A stretch of 64,000 nucleotides of DNA from Sphingomonas sp. GC_Shp_5 (GCF_026540855.1 NZ_JALNUP010000006.1:62001-126000), one strand, 5' to 3'; counted from the first letter of the stretch, positions 25,083 through 34,548 are shown. The notes: generated by a model from the sequence alone, not told the origin. Made by a program: numbers and translations.

Positions 25083-25771
25083 CTGCCTATCGTGATCTCA
25101 TACTCGACAGCCGATCGAACGGCGTCGTGACCTATACCGTATGCGTCCGCTACCCGGCCGATGTTCCCTCCCTCAGCCCGCCACATCCGATGGAGCGCGG
25201 CTGTCGGGATCCGCTCTGCTGACAGTGCTGGCTTACCGAAGGCGATTGCAGGATCAATGCTTATGCCTGGGAACTCGGCCGGCAAGGGAAACCAGCGCGT
25301 CGCAAGGTCAGATCCAGGATCGAACACAATGCCCTTGGCAATCGTAGACTCGATTACGTCCCACATTTCGTGCTGGCCGGACGCCATGTCCCAAGTAACC
25401 CGATCTTTCTCCTCATCGGCGACCTGCGCAAAGACGTGGCGGCGATCGGTCAGATACTTGGCCTTGGAGAGGGCAAAGGGGTGCGACGTTTTCCAATCGT
25501 CACGGGCGCGGGCCGCCGCACGACGGAGCGTCTGCATCGGCACACCCTGCTTCCGAAAAGCCTCAATGAACCGAACCTCGATCAGGTCCAAGAAGCTAAC
25601 GGTACGCCCGTCTTTGAAGTCGCGATCGATAATGGGTCCGGCGCTGTTCTTGCCCCAGCCGTTCAACCATCCGCGCAGCTTGGGTGAAGCGACCTGGAGC
25701 AGACGCGCGACATCGCCCGGGCTATAGAAGCCGGCGAGCAGCGGGTCCGCCTCGATGCGCTTGTGCTCCAC
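25079..25771 (-). CDS. HTH-DUF433 putative antitoxin
   Basis: A 230-aa protein. A MerR-like winged HTH (YSPGDVARLLQVASPKLRGWL, then LIEVRFIEAFRKQGVPMQTL) covers about 15-90. A middle segment of unknown fold follows, and the C-terminal DUF433 domain (about 165-228; IDPAIAFGKPALSAERIPT, then VADAYGIGHDAVRSAVEYE) closes the protein. DUF433 proteins typically neutralise PIN-like partners; the HTH suggests it also represses its own operon. Longer than the minimal ~75-aa DUF433 antitoxins. Confidence 0.78.
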   Translation of the reverse strand: MEHKRIEADPLLAGFYSPGDVARLLQVASPKLRGWLNGWGKNSAGPIIDRDFKDGRTVSFLDLIEVRFIEAFRKQGVPMQTLRRAAARARDDWKTSHPFALSKAKYLTDRRHVFAQVADEEKDRVTWDMASGQHEMWDVIESTIAKGIVFDPGSDLATRWFPLPAEFPGISIDPAIAFGKPALSAERIPTAALHRMWRAEGGNIGRVADAYGIGHDAVRSAVEYEITIGS

Positions 25772-25966
25772 TGAGGCTCCTTCTGCCGTTGGCGGTTTGA
25801 ATCGTTGATCATGACCGCGGCGTCAAGCATCGGGACGGCTAGGACCCACCGGAATCGCACTTGGATGCTATGCTAGTAGCACGCCACTTGCAGCGGGCAT
25901 GCTCAAGGGCGCAGGCTTCCCCCCCCCAATGGCTGATTAGCAGGCGCTGCAGCGGAGGCTGCGAGG

Positions 25967-26196
25967 ATGAGCGAGTCCGTCGACTGGAGGGGCGAGGCAG
26001 GCAGGATGGACCTCGCCAACATGCGCAGCCTCGGCGTGCGATCGGTGCAGCTGCACGCTCCTGCCATTATTGGGCGATCGTCAATGTCGATCACCTGACC
26101 GACCGCGTGAAGGTGCCAAATGTGCGGCTTTGGTTTCGCTGCTCCCACTGCGGCAGGCGTCCGTCGTCATCACGCCCCAACTGGCTTGAGCGCTAG
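25967..26196 (+). pseudogene. frameshifted small zinc-ribbon-like gene
   Basis: From ATG 26006 (or 25967) one frame reads MDLANMRSLGVRSVQL; a neighbouring frame then reads SCHYWAIVNVDHL, CSHCG and RPNWLER to TAG 26194-26196. Together they match a well-known small alphaproteobacterial protein with a CxxC pair and a conserved RPNW end. A one-base loss (or two-base gain) near 26046-26060 separates the halves. A sequencing error would look the same. Confidence 0.55.
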
Positions 26197-26303
26197 CGCC
26201 GCGCCGCGTTACGGCTTTCGACGTCTTGGATATGTGTTCAATGCACACCCTTGGAGGCGGCCAGGACACCGCAATGGCGTTGCCAACGCAAGCAGGCTTC
26301 TCC

Positions 26304-27074
26304 TCACGCCATGTATGCGCGGACGCTTTCGGCTTGCACCAGAACCCGACGACCGATCTTCTTGTAGGCTAGCGTGCCGGCGCTCATCAAGTTGTTGACC
26401 GTGCCGATCGAGACTCCAAGAACCTCCGCGGTTTCCTGTTTGGATAACGCTATGGTGCCGGGCGCTAGAGCAGCGCGCTCGGACTTCGACCGGCCGCCAA
26501 GGCGCACCACCGCTTGATCAGCCCCCATTGCATCCTGATCGTCCGTTGGATCTAGCGCGAGGGTTGGCTGCCCTGGATCTGCCTTTGATGAGCGTCGTGG
26601 ACCGTGTTTGCCGGCCGCAGGTGCAGGTGCAGGCGCAGGCGGCGCTGCACCATGTTCGCTCGCGGCCGTTGTTACCGAGGTTGCATCAAAGCGGATGCCA
26701 ATCACGCTGATCCGCTCCACGTATCCCGGGCTACCCAGATGAACAGATCCCGCGTCATAAACATCCGCGACCTTGCCCTCGGCGATAATGCGACGCCAAA
26801 GCGACCGAGCGATGCGGCTGTCGCGAACCTCTTTGGGTGCGGAACCCGGAGCCTCAGTCTCGATGATCCTCGCGTAGCCCTTCACCAAGCCGCCCATCGC
26901 CAGATTAGCTAGAAGCTGATGCTGGTCGACACCGACGTCGGCCGCCTCAAGGATGCGGGCCGCGGAATGCGGAGAGATTGGGCGAAAGGCAGTCACGTGT
27001 TCCTCGGCGTCAGGTCCGAGTGGAGCATGGCTTAAGAAGGGTGAAGATAGGCCTACTACGTCCCGCATCATCAC
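26304..27074 (-). CDS. helix-turn-helix (excisionase-type) domain protein at the island end
   Basis: A 256-aa protein (three consecutive start-like Met codons at 27068-27074). The last 50 residues are an excisionase/MerR-type HTH (IALSKQETAEVLGVSIGTVNNLM, then YKKIGRRVLV). The front two-thirds are unfamiliar (RSLWRRIIAEGKVADVYDAGS), with a proline/alanine linker at about 145-160. It is the last gene before the tRNA, the usual place for excision or copy-control genes. A role in excision is inferred from fold and position. Confidence 0.6.
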   Translation of the reverse strand: MMMRDVVGLSSPFLSHAPLGPDAEEHVTAFRPISPHSAARILEAADVGVDQHQLLANLAMGGLVKGYARIIETEAPGSAPKEVRDSRIARSLWRRIIAEGKVADVYDAGSVHLGSPGYVERISVIGIRFDATSVTTAASEHGAAPPAPAPAPAAGKHGPRRSSKADPGQPTLALDPTDDQDAMGADQAVVRLGGRSKSERAALAPGTIALSKQETAEVLGVSIGTVNNLMSAGTLAYKKIGRRVLVQAESVRAYMA

Positions 27075-27158
27075 TGACGATCATGGGCGAACACCGACAG
27101 CCAACGCTAGGTGTGGGACACCATGTGGGACGCGGGTCTGAATATCTGACTGCTTTTT

Positions 27159-27176
27159 AAGCGATTACAATCGCTT
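27159..27176. repeat. 8-bp inverted repeat beside the tRNA 3' end
   Basis: AAGCGATT and AATCGCTT are separated by two bases, 14 nt from the tRNA end. It is not followed by a T-run on the tRNA strand, so it is a poor terminator. It could be a recombinase or excisionase arm site. GGTGTGGGACACC nearby (27110-27122) is a second small palindrome. Confidence 0.35.
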
Positions 27177-27189
27177 ACAGGGAACGAAA

Positions 27190-27265
27190 TGGTGGAGCCG
27201 AGGGGGATCGAACCCCTGACCTCTGCAATGCCATTGCAGCGCTCTCCCAGCTGAGCTACGGCCCC
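27190..27265 (-). tRNA. tRNA-Ala(GGC)
   Basis: On the minus strand the 76-nt sequence starts GGGGCCGTAGCTCAG and ends GGCTCCACCA with CCA encoded. The anticodon stem CTGCA/TGCAG encloses loop ATGGCAT, anticodon GGC. The acceptor stem pairs GGGGCC with GGCTCC including one G-T pair. The sequence composition and gene types change here, and tRNA 3' ends are favoured integration sites, so this is probably the attachment site of the left-hand element. The matching att copy must lie outside the window. Confidence 0.95.
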
Positions 27266-27404
27266 ATTCCGTTTCCGGAGGCGCGTCCCTAGCGGGAGGC
27301 GTCCGGCTTGGCAAGCGACCGATGCGCCCTGCCAACCATTTTTTTGCCGGCTGCCCGTGCGCGCCGCGCCATCATGGCGCAGCGGCACGGGCACCCGTGC
27401 CGTC

Positions 27405-27725
27405 TTAGTGCTCGTCGTCCTCGTTGGACGTCTCGACACCCAGGTCGTCGTCGCCGCCGAGATCCACCTCGTCGTCGGCCGAGGGCTCCTCGTCGTCGGC
27501 GGGAACCTGCAGATCCTCGTCCTCGCCCTCGAGATCGCGATCCGCCTCCTTGGTGTCCGGCTTGGCCTGCTCGAACGGGAGCGGCTGCTTGGACTTCAGG
27601 ATCGGTTCGGGATTCCAGTGCGACCCGCAGTTGATGCAGGTGACGGGATCGTCCTTTTCGAGGTCATAGAAACGTGTCGCGCATTTCGGGCACGTGCGCT
27701 TCGTGCCCCATTCCGGCTTGATCAT
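27405..27725 (-). CDS. TIGR02300-family protein
   Basis: A 106-aa protein from ATG 27725. It opens with the family signature: KPEWGTKRTCPKCATRFYDL, then KDDPVTCINCG, a two-CxxC zinc ribbon. The rest is a strongly acidic Glu/Asp tail. The family is nearly confined to Alphaproteobacteria and has no proven function. It is divergent from aroA, as is common there. Confidence 0.88.
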   Translation of the reverse strand: MIKPEWGTKRTCPKCATRFYDLEKDDPVTCINCGSHWNPEPILKSKQPLPFEQAKPDTKEADRDLEGEDEDLQVPADDEEPSADDEVDLGGDDDLGVETSNEDDEH

Positions 27726-27837
27726 GCCGTGTCGTGCCTTTCGGAATTGGGTTCTTGGAAGAGGGACGGATCCCTTGCTTCGGCGAAGTGGGGCGCGCCT
27801 TGCCATAGCACAAGGTGACTGTCAAAGCCCCACCCCG

Positions 27838-29181
27838 ATGTCACACTCGCTTCCCCAGCCCTTTGCCGCCGGATCGCGCGGCCCGTTGACCGGCCGGATC
27901 ACCGTCCCGGGCGACAAATCGATCAGCCACCGCTCGCTGATGCTCGCCGCGCTCGCGGTCGGCCGCAGCCGCATCAAAGGCCTGCTGGAGGGCGAGGACG
28001 TGCTCGCCACCGCCGCCGCGATGCGCGCGATGGGCGCGACCATCACCCGCGACGACCATGACGGCGAGGCCGTCTGGCATGTCGACGGGGTCGGGGTCGG
28101 TGGGCTGCTCCAGCCCGAGACGGCGCTGGAGATGGGCAATTCGGGTACCTCCACGCGGCTGCTGATGGGGCTGGTCGCGAGCCATCCGATCACCGTCACC
28201 TTCACCGGCGACGCCTCGCTGTCGAAGCGGCCGATGGGCCGCGTGATCGAGCCGCTCGAGCAGATGGGCGCGAGCGTCACCGCCTCCCCCGGCGGCCGGC
28301 TGCCGCTGATGATCCGTGGCCTCTGCCCGGCCGTGCCGATCAGCTACACGCTGCCGGTCGCCTCGGCGCAGGTGAAATCGGCGATCCTGCTCGCCGGGCT
28401 CAATACGCCCGGCATCACCACGGTGATCGAGCCGGTCGCCACCCGCGATCACAGCGAGCGGATGCTGCGCGGCTTCGGCGCCGCGCTCACCGTGCGCGAG
28501 AGCGACGAGGGCCGGGTGATCGAGCTCACCGGCGAGGCCGAGCTGACGCCGCAGCACATCGTCGTTCCCGGCGATCCCTCGTCGGCGGGCTTCTGGCTGG
28601 TCGCCGGCTCGATCGTGCCGGGCGCCGATCTCGTCGTCGCCAATGTCGGGCTCAACCCCACCCGCACCGGGCTGATCGCGGCATTGCGGCTGATGGGCGC
28701 CGACATCACCGAGCTCGACCGCCGCGAGGTCGGCGGCGAACCGGTCGCCGACCTGCGCGTCCGCCATGCCGCGCTGACCGCGATCGAGGTGCCGGCCGAT
28801 CTCGCGCCGAGCATGATCGACGAATATCCCGTGCTGTTCGTCGCCGCCGCCTTCGCTGCCGGCCGCACGGTGGCGCGCGGCGCGCACGAGCTGCGTGTCA
28901 AGGAATCCGATCGGATCGCCGCGATGCTGGCCGCGCTCACCGCCTGCGGTGTGCCGTGCGAGGAATTTGACGACGGCCTCGCGGTCACCGGCAGCGGCGG
29001 CACCGCGATCCCCGGCGGCGGCGCGGTCGCGACGCTGCTCGACCACCGCATCGCGATGAGCATGGTCGTCGCCGGCCTACACGCCACCGCGCCGATCGCG
29101 ATCGACGATATCGCGCCGGTCGCCACCAGCTACCCCGCCTTCTTCCAGTCGCTCGACCAGCTAGCCGGAGCATCCGCGTGA
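27838..29181 (+). CDS. aroA: 3-phosphoshikimate 1-carboxyvinyltransferase (EPSP synthase)
   Basis: A 447-aa enzyme of the shikimate pathway, joining shikimate-3-phosphate and PEP. Start ATG 27838 is chosen because homology begins right there. GDKSISHR (25-32), GNSGTSTR (100-107), SAQVK (176-180), NPTR (273-276) and RVKESDRIAAM are visible. The long run from DASLSKRPMGRVIEPL to TRDHSERMLRGFGA is strongly like class II (CP4-type) enzymes. The residue matching the CP4 tolerance Ala is Gly103 here. Its stop overlaps the cmk GTG start. Confidence 0.97.
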   Translation: MSHSLPQPFAAGSRGPLTGRITVPGDKSISHRSLMLAALAVGRSRIKGLLEGEDVLATAAAMRAMGATITRDDHDGEAVWHVDGVGVGGLLQPETALEMGNSGTSTRLLMGLVASHPITVTFTGDASLSKRPMGRVIEPLEQMGASVTASPGGRLPLMIRGLCPAVPISYTLPVASAQVKSAILLAGLNTPGITTVIEPVATRDHSERMLRGFGAALTVRESDEGRVIELTGEAELTPQHIVVPGDPSSAGFWLVAGSIVPGADLVVANVGLNPTRTGLIAALRLMGADITELDRREVGGEPVADLRVRHAALTAIEVPADLAPSMIDEYPVLFVAAAFAAGRTVARGAHELRVKESDRIAAMLAALTACGVPCEEFDDGLAVTGSGGTAIPGGGAVATLLDHRIAMSMVVAGLHATAPIAIDDIAPVATSYPAFFQSLDQLAGASA

Positions 29182-29795
29182 TCATCGCCGTCGACGGCCC
29201 TGCCGCCTCGGGCAAGGGCACCATCGCCAAGGCGCTCGCGCGCCATTACGGCCTTCCCCACCTCGATACCGGGCTGCTCTACCGCGCCGTCGCCGCCACC
29301 GTGCGCGCGATGGAGCTCGACCCCGAGAAGGAAGCCGATGCGGTCGCCGCGTGCAGCTTCGACGACGGCCTGCTCGCCGATCCGGCGCTGCGCTCCGACG
29401 AGATCGGCCAACTCGCCTCGGTGATCTCGGCGCACCCGCTGGTGCGCGCAGCGCTGCTCCACCGCCAGAAGCGCTTCGCCCATCAGGCCGGTGGCGCGAT
29501 CCTCGACGGCCGCGACATCGGCACGGTGATCGCCCCCGACGCGGACGCCAAATTGTTCGTCAAGGCGACCCCGCAGATCCGCGCCAAGCGCCGCCACGCC
29601 GAATTGCAGGCCAACGGCTCGGCGATCAGCTTCGACAAGGTCCTCGCCGACATCCGCGCCCGCGACGAGCGCGATTCGAGCCGCTCGACCGCGCCGCTGG
29701 TGATGGCCGACGACGCCGCGCTGCTCGATACCAGCTTCCTGTCGATCGACGCCTCGGTGCAGAAAGCGGTGGCGCTGGTCGAGGCGCGGCGCTGA
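29178..29795 (+). CDS. cmk: cytidylate kinase
   Basis: A 205-aa kinase converting CMP and dCMP to the diphosphates. The P-loop DGPAASGKGTIAK, LDTGLLYRAV and DGRDIGTVI motifs are present, as is RDERDSSR. It starts at GTG 29178 inside the aroA stop (GTGA), so the two are translationally coupled. This pair upstream of rpsA is standard in Alphaproteobacteria. Confidence 0.96.
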   Translation: MIIAVDGPAASGKGTIAKALARHYGLPHLDTGLLYRAVAATVRAMELDPEKEADAVAACSFDDGLLADPALRSDEIGQLASVISAHPLVRAALLHRQKRFAHQAGGAILDGRDIGTVIAPDADAKLFVKATPQIRAKRRHAELQANGSAISFDKVLADIRARDERDSSRSTAPLVMADDAALLDTSFLSIDASVQKAVALVEARR

Positions 29796-29808
29796 CGGCG
29801 CCCGCCCG

Positions 29809-32385
29809 TCAGAACAATTTGCGCACCGAGAATTTGATGATCCGGCCATAGGGCGTGAGGAATACCCGCTGGAAGCGATAAGGCGTTGCGCCGCTGCGGT
29901 CGCGCACCGTGATGCGGTCGTTGAGGATATTCTGCACCTGGAGCTGGAAGGTGATCTTGTTCGCCCAGGCGGCGCGCGGCGCGAGCCGGGCGGCGTCGAT
30001 CGTCGAATATAGCCCCACATAGCTGCGCCCCGAAAAGCGCAGGTCGGCCGCCGCGATGTCGCTGCGGATGCGCGTGGCCGTTTGCCACAGCGCGTAGAAG
30101 CCGCCCTGCACCGGGCCGATCGATCCGCCGATATTGCCTTCGGCTTCGTAGCGCGCCCGCCCGCCGGTGCCGTCGAGCGAATCGCCGCCGAGCAGGTCGA
30201 GGCTCGGCTGCCCTGGCTGCAGCACCAGCCGGTCGTCGAGCCGCCCGGTCAGCGTGAGCGAGGAATAGAGCATCGGCCGCGGCTTGGGCGGCGGCGGCGG
30301 TGGCGCACCGGCTGCCGCGGGCGCCGGCGGCGGCTCATGACCCAATTGGGTCCACAGCGATGCCTTGCCCTGCACCTTGCGCTCCCGCTCGCGGTAGATG
30401 TTCACCGGGCGCAGGTCGGCGCTGAGCAGCAGGCCGTCGGCGCTGCGCACGAACCGGTCGGGGAACGCCGCCTGCAACGCCGCGGTGACGCTGCCGAGAT
30501 TGCCGGTCTGGTCGTCGATCCGCGTCTCGCTATAATTGAGGTTGAGGCGCAGTTCCTTGTCCTTGATCGGCTTCCACGACACGCCGGCGGTGCTGATCCG
30601 GCGCCGCTCGGGCGCGAGATCGGCATTGCCGCCCGCGGTCACCGTGACGAGCGCGCTGCTGCCGGTCAGGAAATCGAACAATGGCGCATTGGGCAGGGTC
30701 AGCGCCGGGTTGGTGAGGAGCGCGATTGCCGGCGGCGTCTGGGTGCTGCTGATCGAGGCGGTGACCTGGAGCGGCGTCACCGGGGTCCAGGTCAGGCTGA
30801 GGTTGCTGTTGGTGAGGCTGCCGTAGCGCGACACCGCGGCGATGCCGATCGTGCCGTTGGCCGACAGCGTGCCGATCGCGGCGAGCACGCCCTGGTTGGC
30901 CGAGGCGATCGGCACGTCGATGTTGACGCTCGCCGCCTGCGTTATGCGGCGCAGGTCGAGCTCGGCCGCGGTGCCGCCGGCGAGCGTGCCATGGCTGGTG
31001 GAGCGCGCGTAATCTGCGCTCAGCGTCATCTGCACATCGCCCGCCGGCAGCCGCAGCAGCGGCCCGTTGGCGGTCGCCTTGCCGGTCACCGTCGTCGTCG
31101 CCGTGCGGCTGCGCGCGACGAGCCGGTCGGCGGTCGCGGCGGCGGCAAGCGGACCGAACGGATCGCCGCCGGCATCGATCGCGGCCTGGACGGGCGCGAG
31201 GTCGAGGCCCTGCTCGGCCGCGGCGCGGACCCGCGCGCGATCGGCGCTGCCGGTGACGGTCCACTGCCAGCGGCCGAGGCTGCCCTGCACGGTGCTGCCG
31301 GCGTGAAGGTTGAGGCTGCTGTTGTGCTGGCGCAGCACGCCTGCCTCGCCGAGATAGCGATAGAGCAGCGTGTCGCCGGCGAACGGCGAATAGGGGTTGC
31401 CGCCCGGCACGCGCAGCGCCGCGCTCGCCAGCCCGACCAGTCCCGAGCCACGCTCCGCCTCCATCGTCAGGTTGAGCGAGGCCATCACCGTGCGGCCGAT
31501 CGGCACCGCCTGGGTCGTATCGACCTTGAGCGTGTCGCGCCCGGAGATCGATTGGTAGGGCGAGAGATTGGTCACCCGCGGCGTGCCGGCACCTGCCACA
31601 TAGCCGGCGAGCGAGCCCTGGGCGGCGGGGTCGAGCGGCACCGGTGCCACCGTCACCGCGCGGCCGGCGAGCGCATCGAGTGCCGGATCGATGCTACCGC
31701 CGCCGATCCCGGCAAGGTTGCCGGTGAGATCGAACAGGCTGCTCGTGTCGGGGATCGTTCGCCGCTCGGTGCCGAGCAACGCGTCCTGGTGATCATAGTT
31801 GATCGTCAGCGACGATCGCTTGCTGCGGTCGATCCGCGTGGAGCCGAGCGCCAGCGTGCTGGTGTCGGCGCCGCCCTCGGTGGTGGTCCCCGCCCCCTGC
31901 TCCACCGACAATGCGCGGAAATGGCGCTTGGTGATGAAATTGACCAGCCGCACCGTGGACGGGAAGCCGAACCGCGGTGCATCCGTCTCGGGCAGCACCT
32001 CGGTGCGCTCCAGCGCCTCGGGCGGCAGCGTCTGGATCTCGCCATAGCCCGACACCCGGCGGCCGTTGAGCAGGAACACCGGGCCGGCGCCGCTTGCCGC
32101 GGTAACCAGCGGCTTGAGCAGGCGCAGCATGTCGTCGAGATTGGTGACGCCGAGCGCCTGGATCGATGCCGCATCGAGCACCGCGACGGGCGCGATGTCG
32201 CCGAGCGCCGAGCCGGGGAGCCGCTTGGTGGTGACCAGGATGTCGTCCCGGTCGCGCGGCGCGGGCTGCTCGTCCTGCAGGGCGCCGTCCTGCGGCTCAT
32301 CTTGCTGGGCAAGAACAGCGGTGGGGATGACAAGCAACGCTGCTCCCGCCAGCCTTCGCCATCGACGCCCGTTCCTTGCCCGCAC
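29809..32385 (-). CDS. TonB-dependent receptor-like outer membrane protein
   Basis: 858 aa from GTG 32385, the start that places a signal peptide (RRLAGAALLVIPTAVLAQ) at the front. DDILVTTKR resembles a TonB box, followed by a plug domain (about 45-150; VFLLNGRRVSGYGEIQTLP, EVLPE) and a barrel that ends in aromatic residues (FSVRKLF). A proline-rich insert (APAAAGAPPPPPPKPRP) sits in the late barrel, probably an external loop. The substrate is unknown. It is inserted, on the opposite strand, between cmk and rpsA, which are usually adjacent. Confidence 0.82.
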   Translation of the reverse strand: MRARNGRRWRRLAGAALLVIPTAVLAQQDEPQDGALQDEQPAPRDRDDILVTTKRLPGSALGDIAPVAVLDAASIQALGVTNLDDMLRLLKPLVTAASGAGPVFLLNGRRVSGYGEIQTLPPEALERTEVLPETDAPRFGFPSTVRLVNFITKRHFRALSVEQGAGTTTEGGADTSTLALGSTRIDRSKRSSLTINYDHQDALLGTERRTIPDTSSLFDLTGNLAGIGGGSIDPALDALAGRAVTVAPVPLDPAAQGSLAGYVAGAGTPRVTNLSPYQSISGRDTLKVDTTQAVPIGRTVMASLNLTMEAERGSGLVGLASAALRVPGGNPYSPFAGDTLLYRYLGEAGVLRQHNSSLNLHAGSTVQGSLGRWQWTVTGSADRARVRAAAEQGLDLAPVQAAIDAGGDPFGPLAAAATADRLVARSRTATTTVTGKATANGPLLRLPAGDVQMTLSADYARSTSHGTLAGGTAAELDLRRITQAASVNIDVPIASANQGVLAAIGTLSANGTIGIAAVSRYGSLTNSNLSLTWTPVTPLQVTASISSTQTPPAIALLTNPALTLPNAPLFDFLTGSSALVTVTAGGNADLAPERRRISTAGVSWKPIKDKELRLNLNYSETRIDDQTGNLGSVTAALQAAFPDRFVRSADGLLLSADLRPVNIYRERERKVQGKASLWTQLGHEPPPAPAAAGAPPPPPPKPRPMLYSSLTLTGRLDDRLVLQPGQPSLDLLGGDSLDGTGGRARYEAEGNIGGSIGPVQGGFYALWQTATRIRSDIAAADLRFSGRSYVGLYSTIDAARLAPRAAWANKITFQLQVQNILNDRITVRDRSGATPYRFQRVFLTPYGRIIKFSVRKLF

Positions 32386-32821
32386 CCCGCGCTCCCACCC
32401 CGCTGCCGTGCCGGCATACTGTATCGCCGGGCCATGTCGCGATCTTTGTTCCGGCGCTGCTTCGGCACGTCGCCACACCACTTCTGCGACCAGCCGTGAT
32501 CGCCGCGCGAGCTCGCATGACGGATGCTGGGAGCGGAGCGGAACACACCCTTGCCTGCCTCTGGCGCCCCCCGCCCCGTCCACCTTGCCGTTACCCCCGT
32601 TTTCGGCTATGTCCCCACCGTCCGGCGAGCAGGCGCTCGCGGAGGTAGGCGCGACTGGTTATCCTCTCGCGCCCTTTTCGCATCCAACGCGCATCGTATT
32701 CCTCCGCTGCCCTGAACGACGGATGCCGCGACCGGCACGGGGCCGCCGCGGCGTTTTCAGCCAAGACCATCGGAACCAACCGATTGGCCGGAAACGATTT
32801 TAACTAGGACACTCTAACCCT
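32386..32821. other. intergenic region between divergent receptor and rpsA
   Basis: About 436 bases. No convincing gene; short frames here look like chance. It should hold the promoters of both genes and the rpsA leader, but I cannot point to a clear -35/-10. Confidence 0.4.
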
Positions 32822-34540
32822 ATGGCTACCCAGCCCACTCCTACCCGCGACGATTTCGCCGCCATGCTCGATGACATGTTCGGCGGTGCCGACAGCTTCG
32901 AAGGCCGCGTCGTCCATGGTACCGTCACCGCCATCGAGAACGACCTTGCCGTCATCGACGTCGGCCTCAAGTCGGAAGGCCGCGTGCCGCTCCGCGAGTT
33001 CGCCGCGCCCGGCCAGAAGTCGGACCTCAAGGTCGGCGACGAAGTCGAGGTCTATGTCGACCGCGTCGAGAACGTCCACGGCGAAGCGATGCTCAGCCGC
33101 GACCGCGCCCGCCGCGAAGCCGCCTGGGACAAGCTCGAGCTCGAATTCTCCAAGTCGGCCCGCGTCGAAGGCGTCATCTTCGGCCGCGTCAAGGGTGGCT
33201 TCACCGTCGACCTGTCGGGCGCCGTCGCGTTCCTGCCGGGCTCGCAGGTCGATATCCGCCCCGTCCGCGACGTCACGCCGCTGATGGACATCCCGCAGCC
33301 GTTCCAGATCCTCAAGATGGACCGCAAGCGCGGCAACATCGTGGTGTCGCGTCGCGCCGTGCTCGAAGAGACCCGCGCCGAGCAGCGTTCGGGCCTGATC
33401 ATGAGCCTGGCCGAGGGCCAGATCATCGACGGCGTCGTCAAGAACATCACCGATTACGGTGCGTTCGTTGACCTCGGCGGCATCGATGGCCTGCTCCACG
33501 TCACCGACCTCAGCTACAAGCGCGTCAACCACCCGTCCGAGATGATCAACATCGGCGACACGGTGAAGGTGCAGATCATCCGCATCAACAAGGACACGCA
33601 GCGCATCAGCCTCGGCATGAAGCAGCTCGAGTCTGACCCGTGGGATGGCGCATCCGCCAAGTATCCGGTCGGCGCCAAGCTTTCGGGCCGCGTCACCAAC
33701 ATCACCGAATATGGCGCGTTCGTCGAGCTGGAAGCGGGCATCGAAGGCCTGGTTCACGTCAGCGAGATGTCCTGGACCAAGAAGAACGTCCATCCGGGCA
33801 AGATCGTCTCCACCTCGCAGGAAGTGGACGTCGTGGTGCTCGAGGTCGACGAGGACAAGCGTCGCATCAGCCTCGGCCTCAAGCAGGCGCAGAACAATCC
33901 GTGGGAGGCGTTCGCCGCCTCGCATCCGATCGGTTCCACCGTCGAGGGCGAAGTCAAGAACGCCACCGAGTTCGGCCTGTTCATCGGTCTCGACAACGAT
34001 GTCGACGGCATGGTCCACATGTCCGACATCGCCTGGGGCGTGTCGGGTGAGGATGCCCTCAACCTGCATCGCAAGGGCGAGACCGTCCAGGCGATCGTGC
34101 TCGACATCGACGCCGAGAAGGAGCGCATCAGCCTCGGCATGAAGCAGCTCGAGCGTGGCGGCCCGGCAGCCGGCGGCATTGCCGCAGCTGGCGACAAGCT
34201 GAACAAGAATGCGGTCGTTACCGTGACCGTGCTCGAAGTCCGCGATGCGGGCCTCGAGGTTCAGCAGGGCGACGATGGCGCGACCGGCTTCATCAAGCGC
34301 ACGGATCTGGGTCGCGATCGCGACGAGCAGCGTCCGGAGCGTTTCCAGGTCGGCCAGAAGTTCGACGCGATGGTGACGGGCTTCGACCGCTCCAAGAAGC
34401 CGACCTTCTCGGTCAAGGCGATGCAGATCGCCGAAGAGAAGCAGGCCGTGGCGCAGTACGGTTCGTCCGACTCGGGCGCGACCCTCGGCAACATCCTGGG
34501 CGAGGCTCTCAAGGCCCGCTCGGACGCCGAGAAGAAGTAA
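32822..34540 (+). CDS. rpsA: 30S ribosomal protein S1
   Basis: A 572-aa RNA-binding protein that brings mRNA to the 30S subunit. Tandem S1 domains are obvious, each with a G-x-V and [14 protein letters not shown] core (for example near 208, 293 and 380), and the repeated [10 protein letters not shown] ends. Length is normal for Alphaproteobacteria. A hairpin follows the stop. Confidence 0.97.
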   Translation: MATQPTPTRDDFAAMLDDMFGGADSFEGRVVHGTVTAIENDLAVIDVGLKSEGRVPLREFAAPGQKSDLKVGDEVEVYVDRVENVHGEAMLSRDRARREAAWDKLELEFSKSARVEGVIFGRVKGGFTVDLSGAVAFLPGSQVDIRPVRDVTPLMDIPQPFQILKMDRKRGNIVVSRRAVLEETRAEQRSGLIMSLAEGQIIDGVVKNITDYGAFVDLGGIDGLLHVTDLSYKRVNHPSEMINIGDTVKVQIIRINKDTQRISLGMKQLESDPWDGASAKYPVGAKLSGRVTNITEYGAFVELEAGIEGLVHVSEMSWTKKNVHPGKIVSTSQEVDVVVLEVDEDKRRISLGLKQAQNNPWEAFAASHPIGSTVEGEVKNATEFGLFIGLDNDVDGMVHMSDIAWGVSGEDALNLHRKGETVQAIVLDIDAEKERISLGMKQLERGGPAAGGIAAAGDKLNKNAVVTVTVLEVRDAGLEVQQGDDGATGFIKRTDLGRDRDEQRPERFQVGQKFDAMVTGFDRSKKPTFSVKAMQIAEEKQAVAQYGSSDSGATLGNILGEALKARSDAEKK

Positions 34541-34548
34541 GCACCTAC

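Noticed and set aside
1..27190. A complete, active prophage
   Set aside because: No terminase, portal, capsid or integrase gene is seen, and several genes look broken, so at most part of a decayed element is visible.
30082..32499. An 805-codon open frame opposite the TonB-dependent receptor
   Set aside because: It is Arg/His/Gly-rich with no recognisable domain, and mirrors the codon bias of the receptor gene; a GC-driven shadow.
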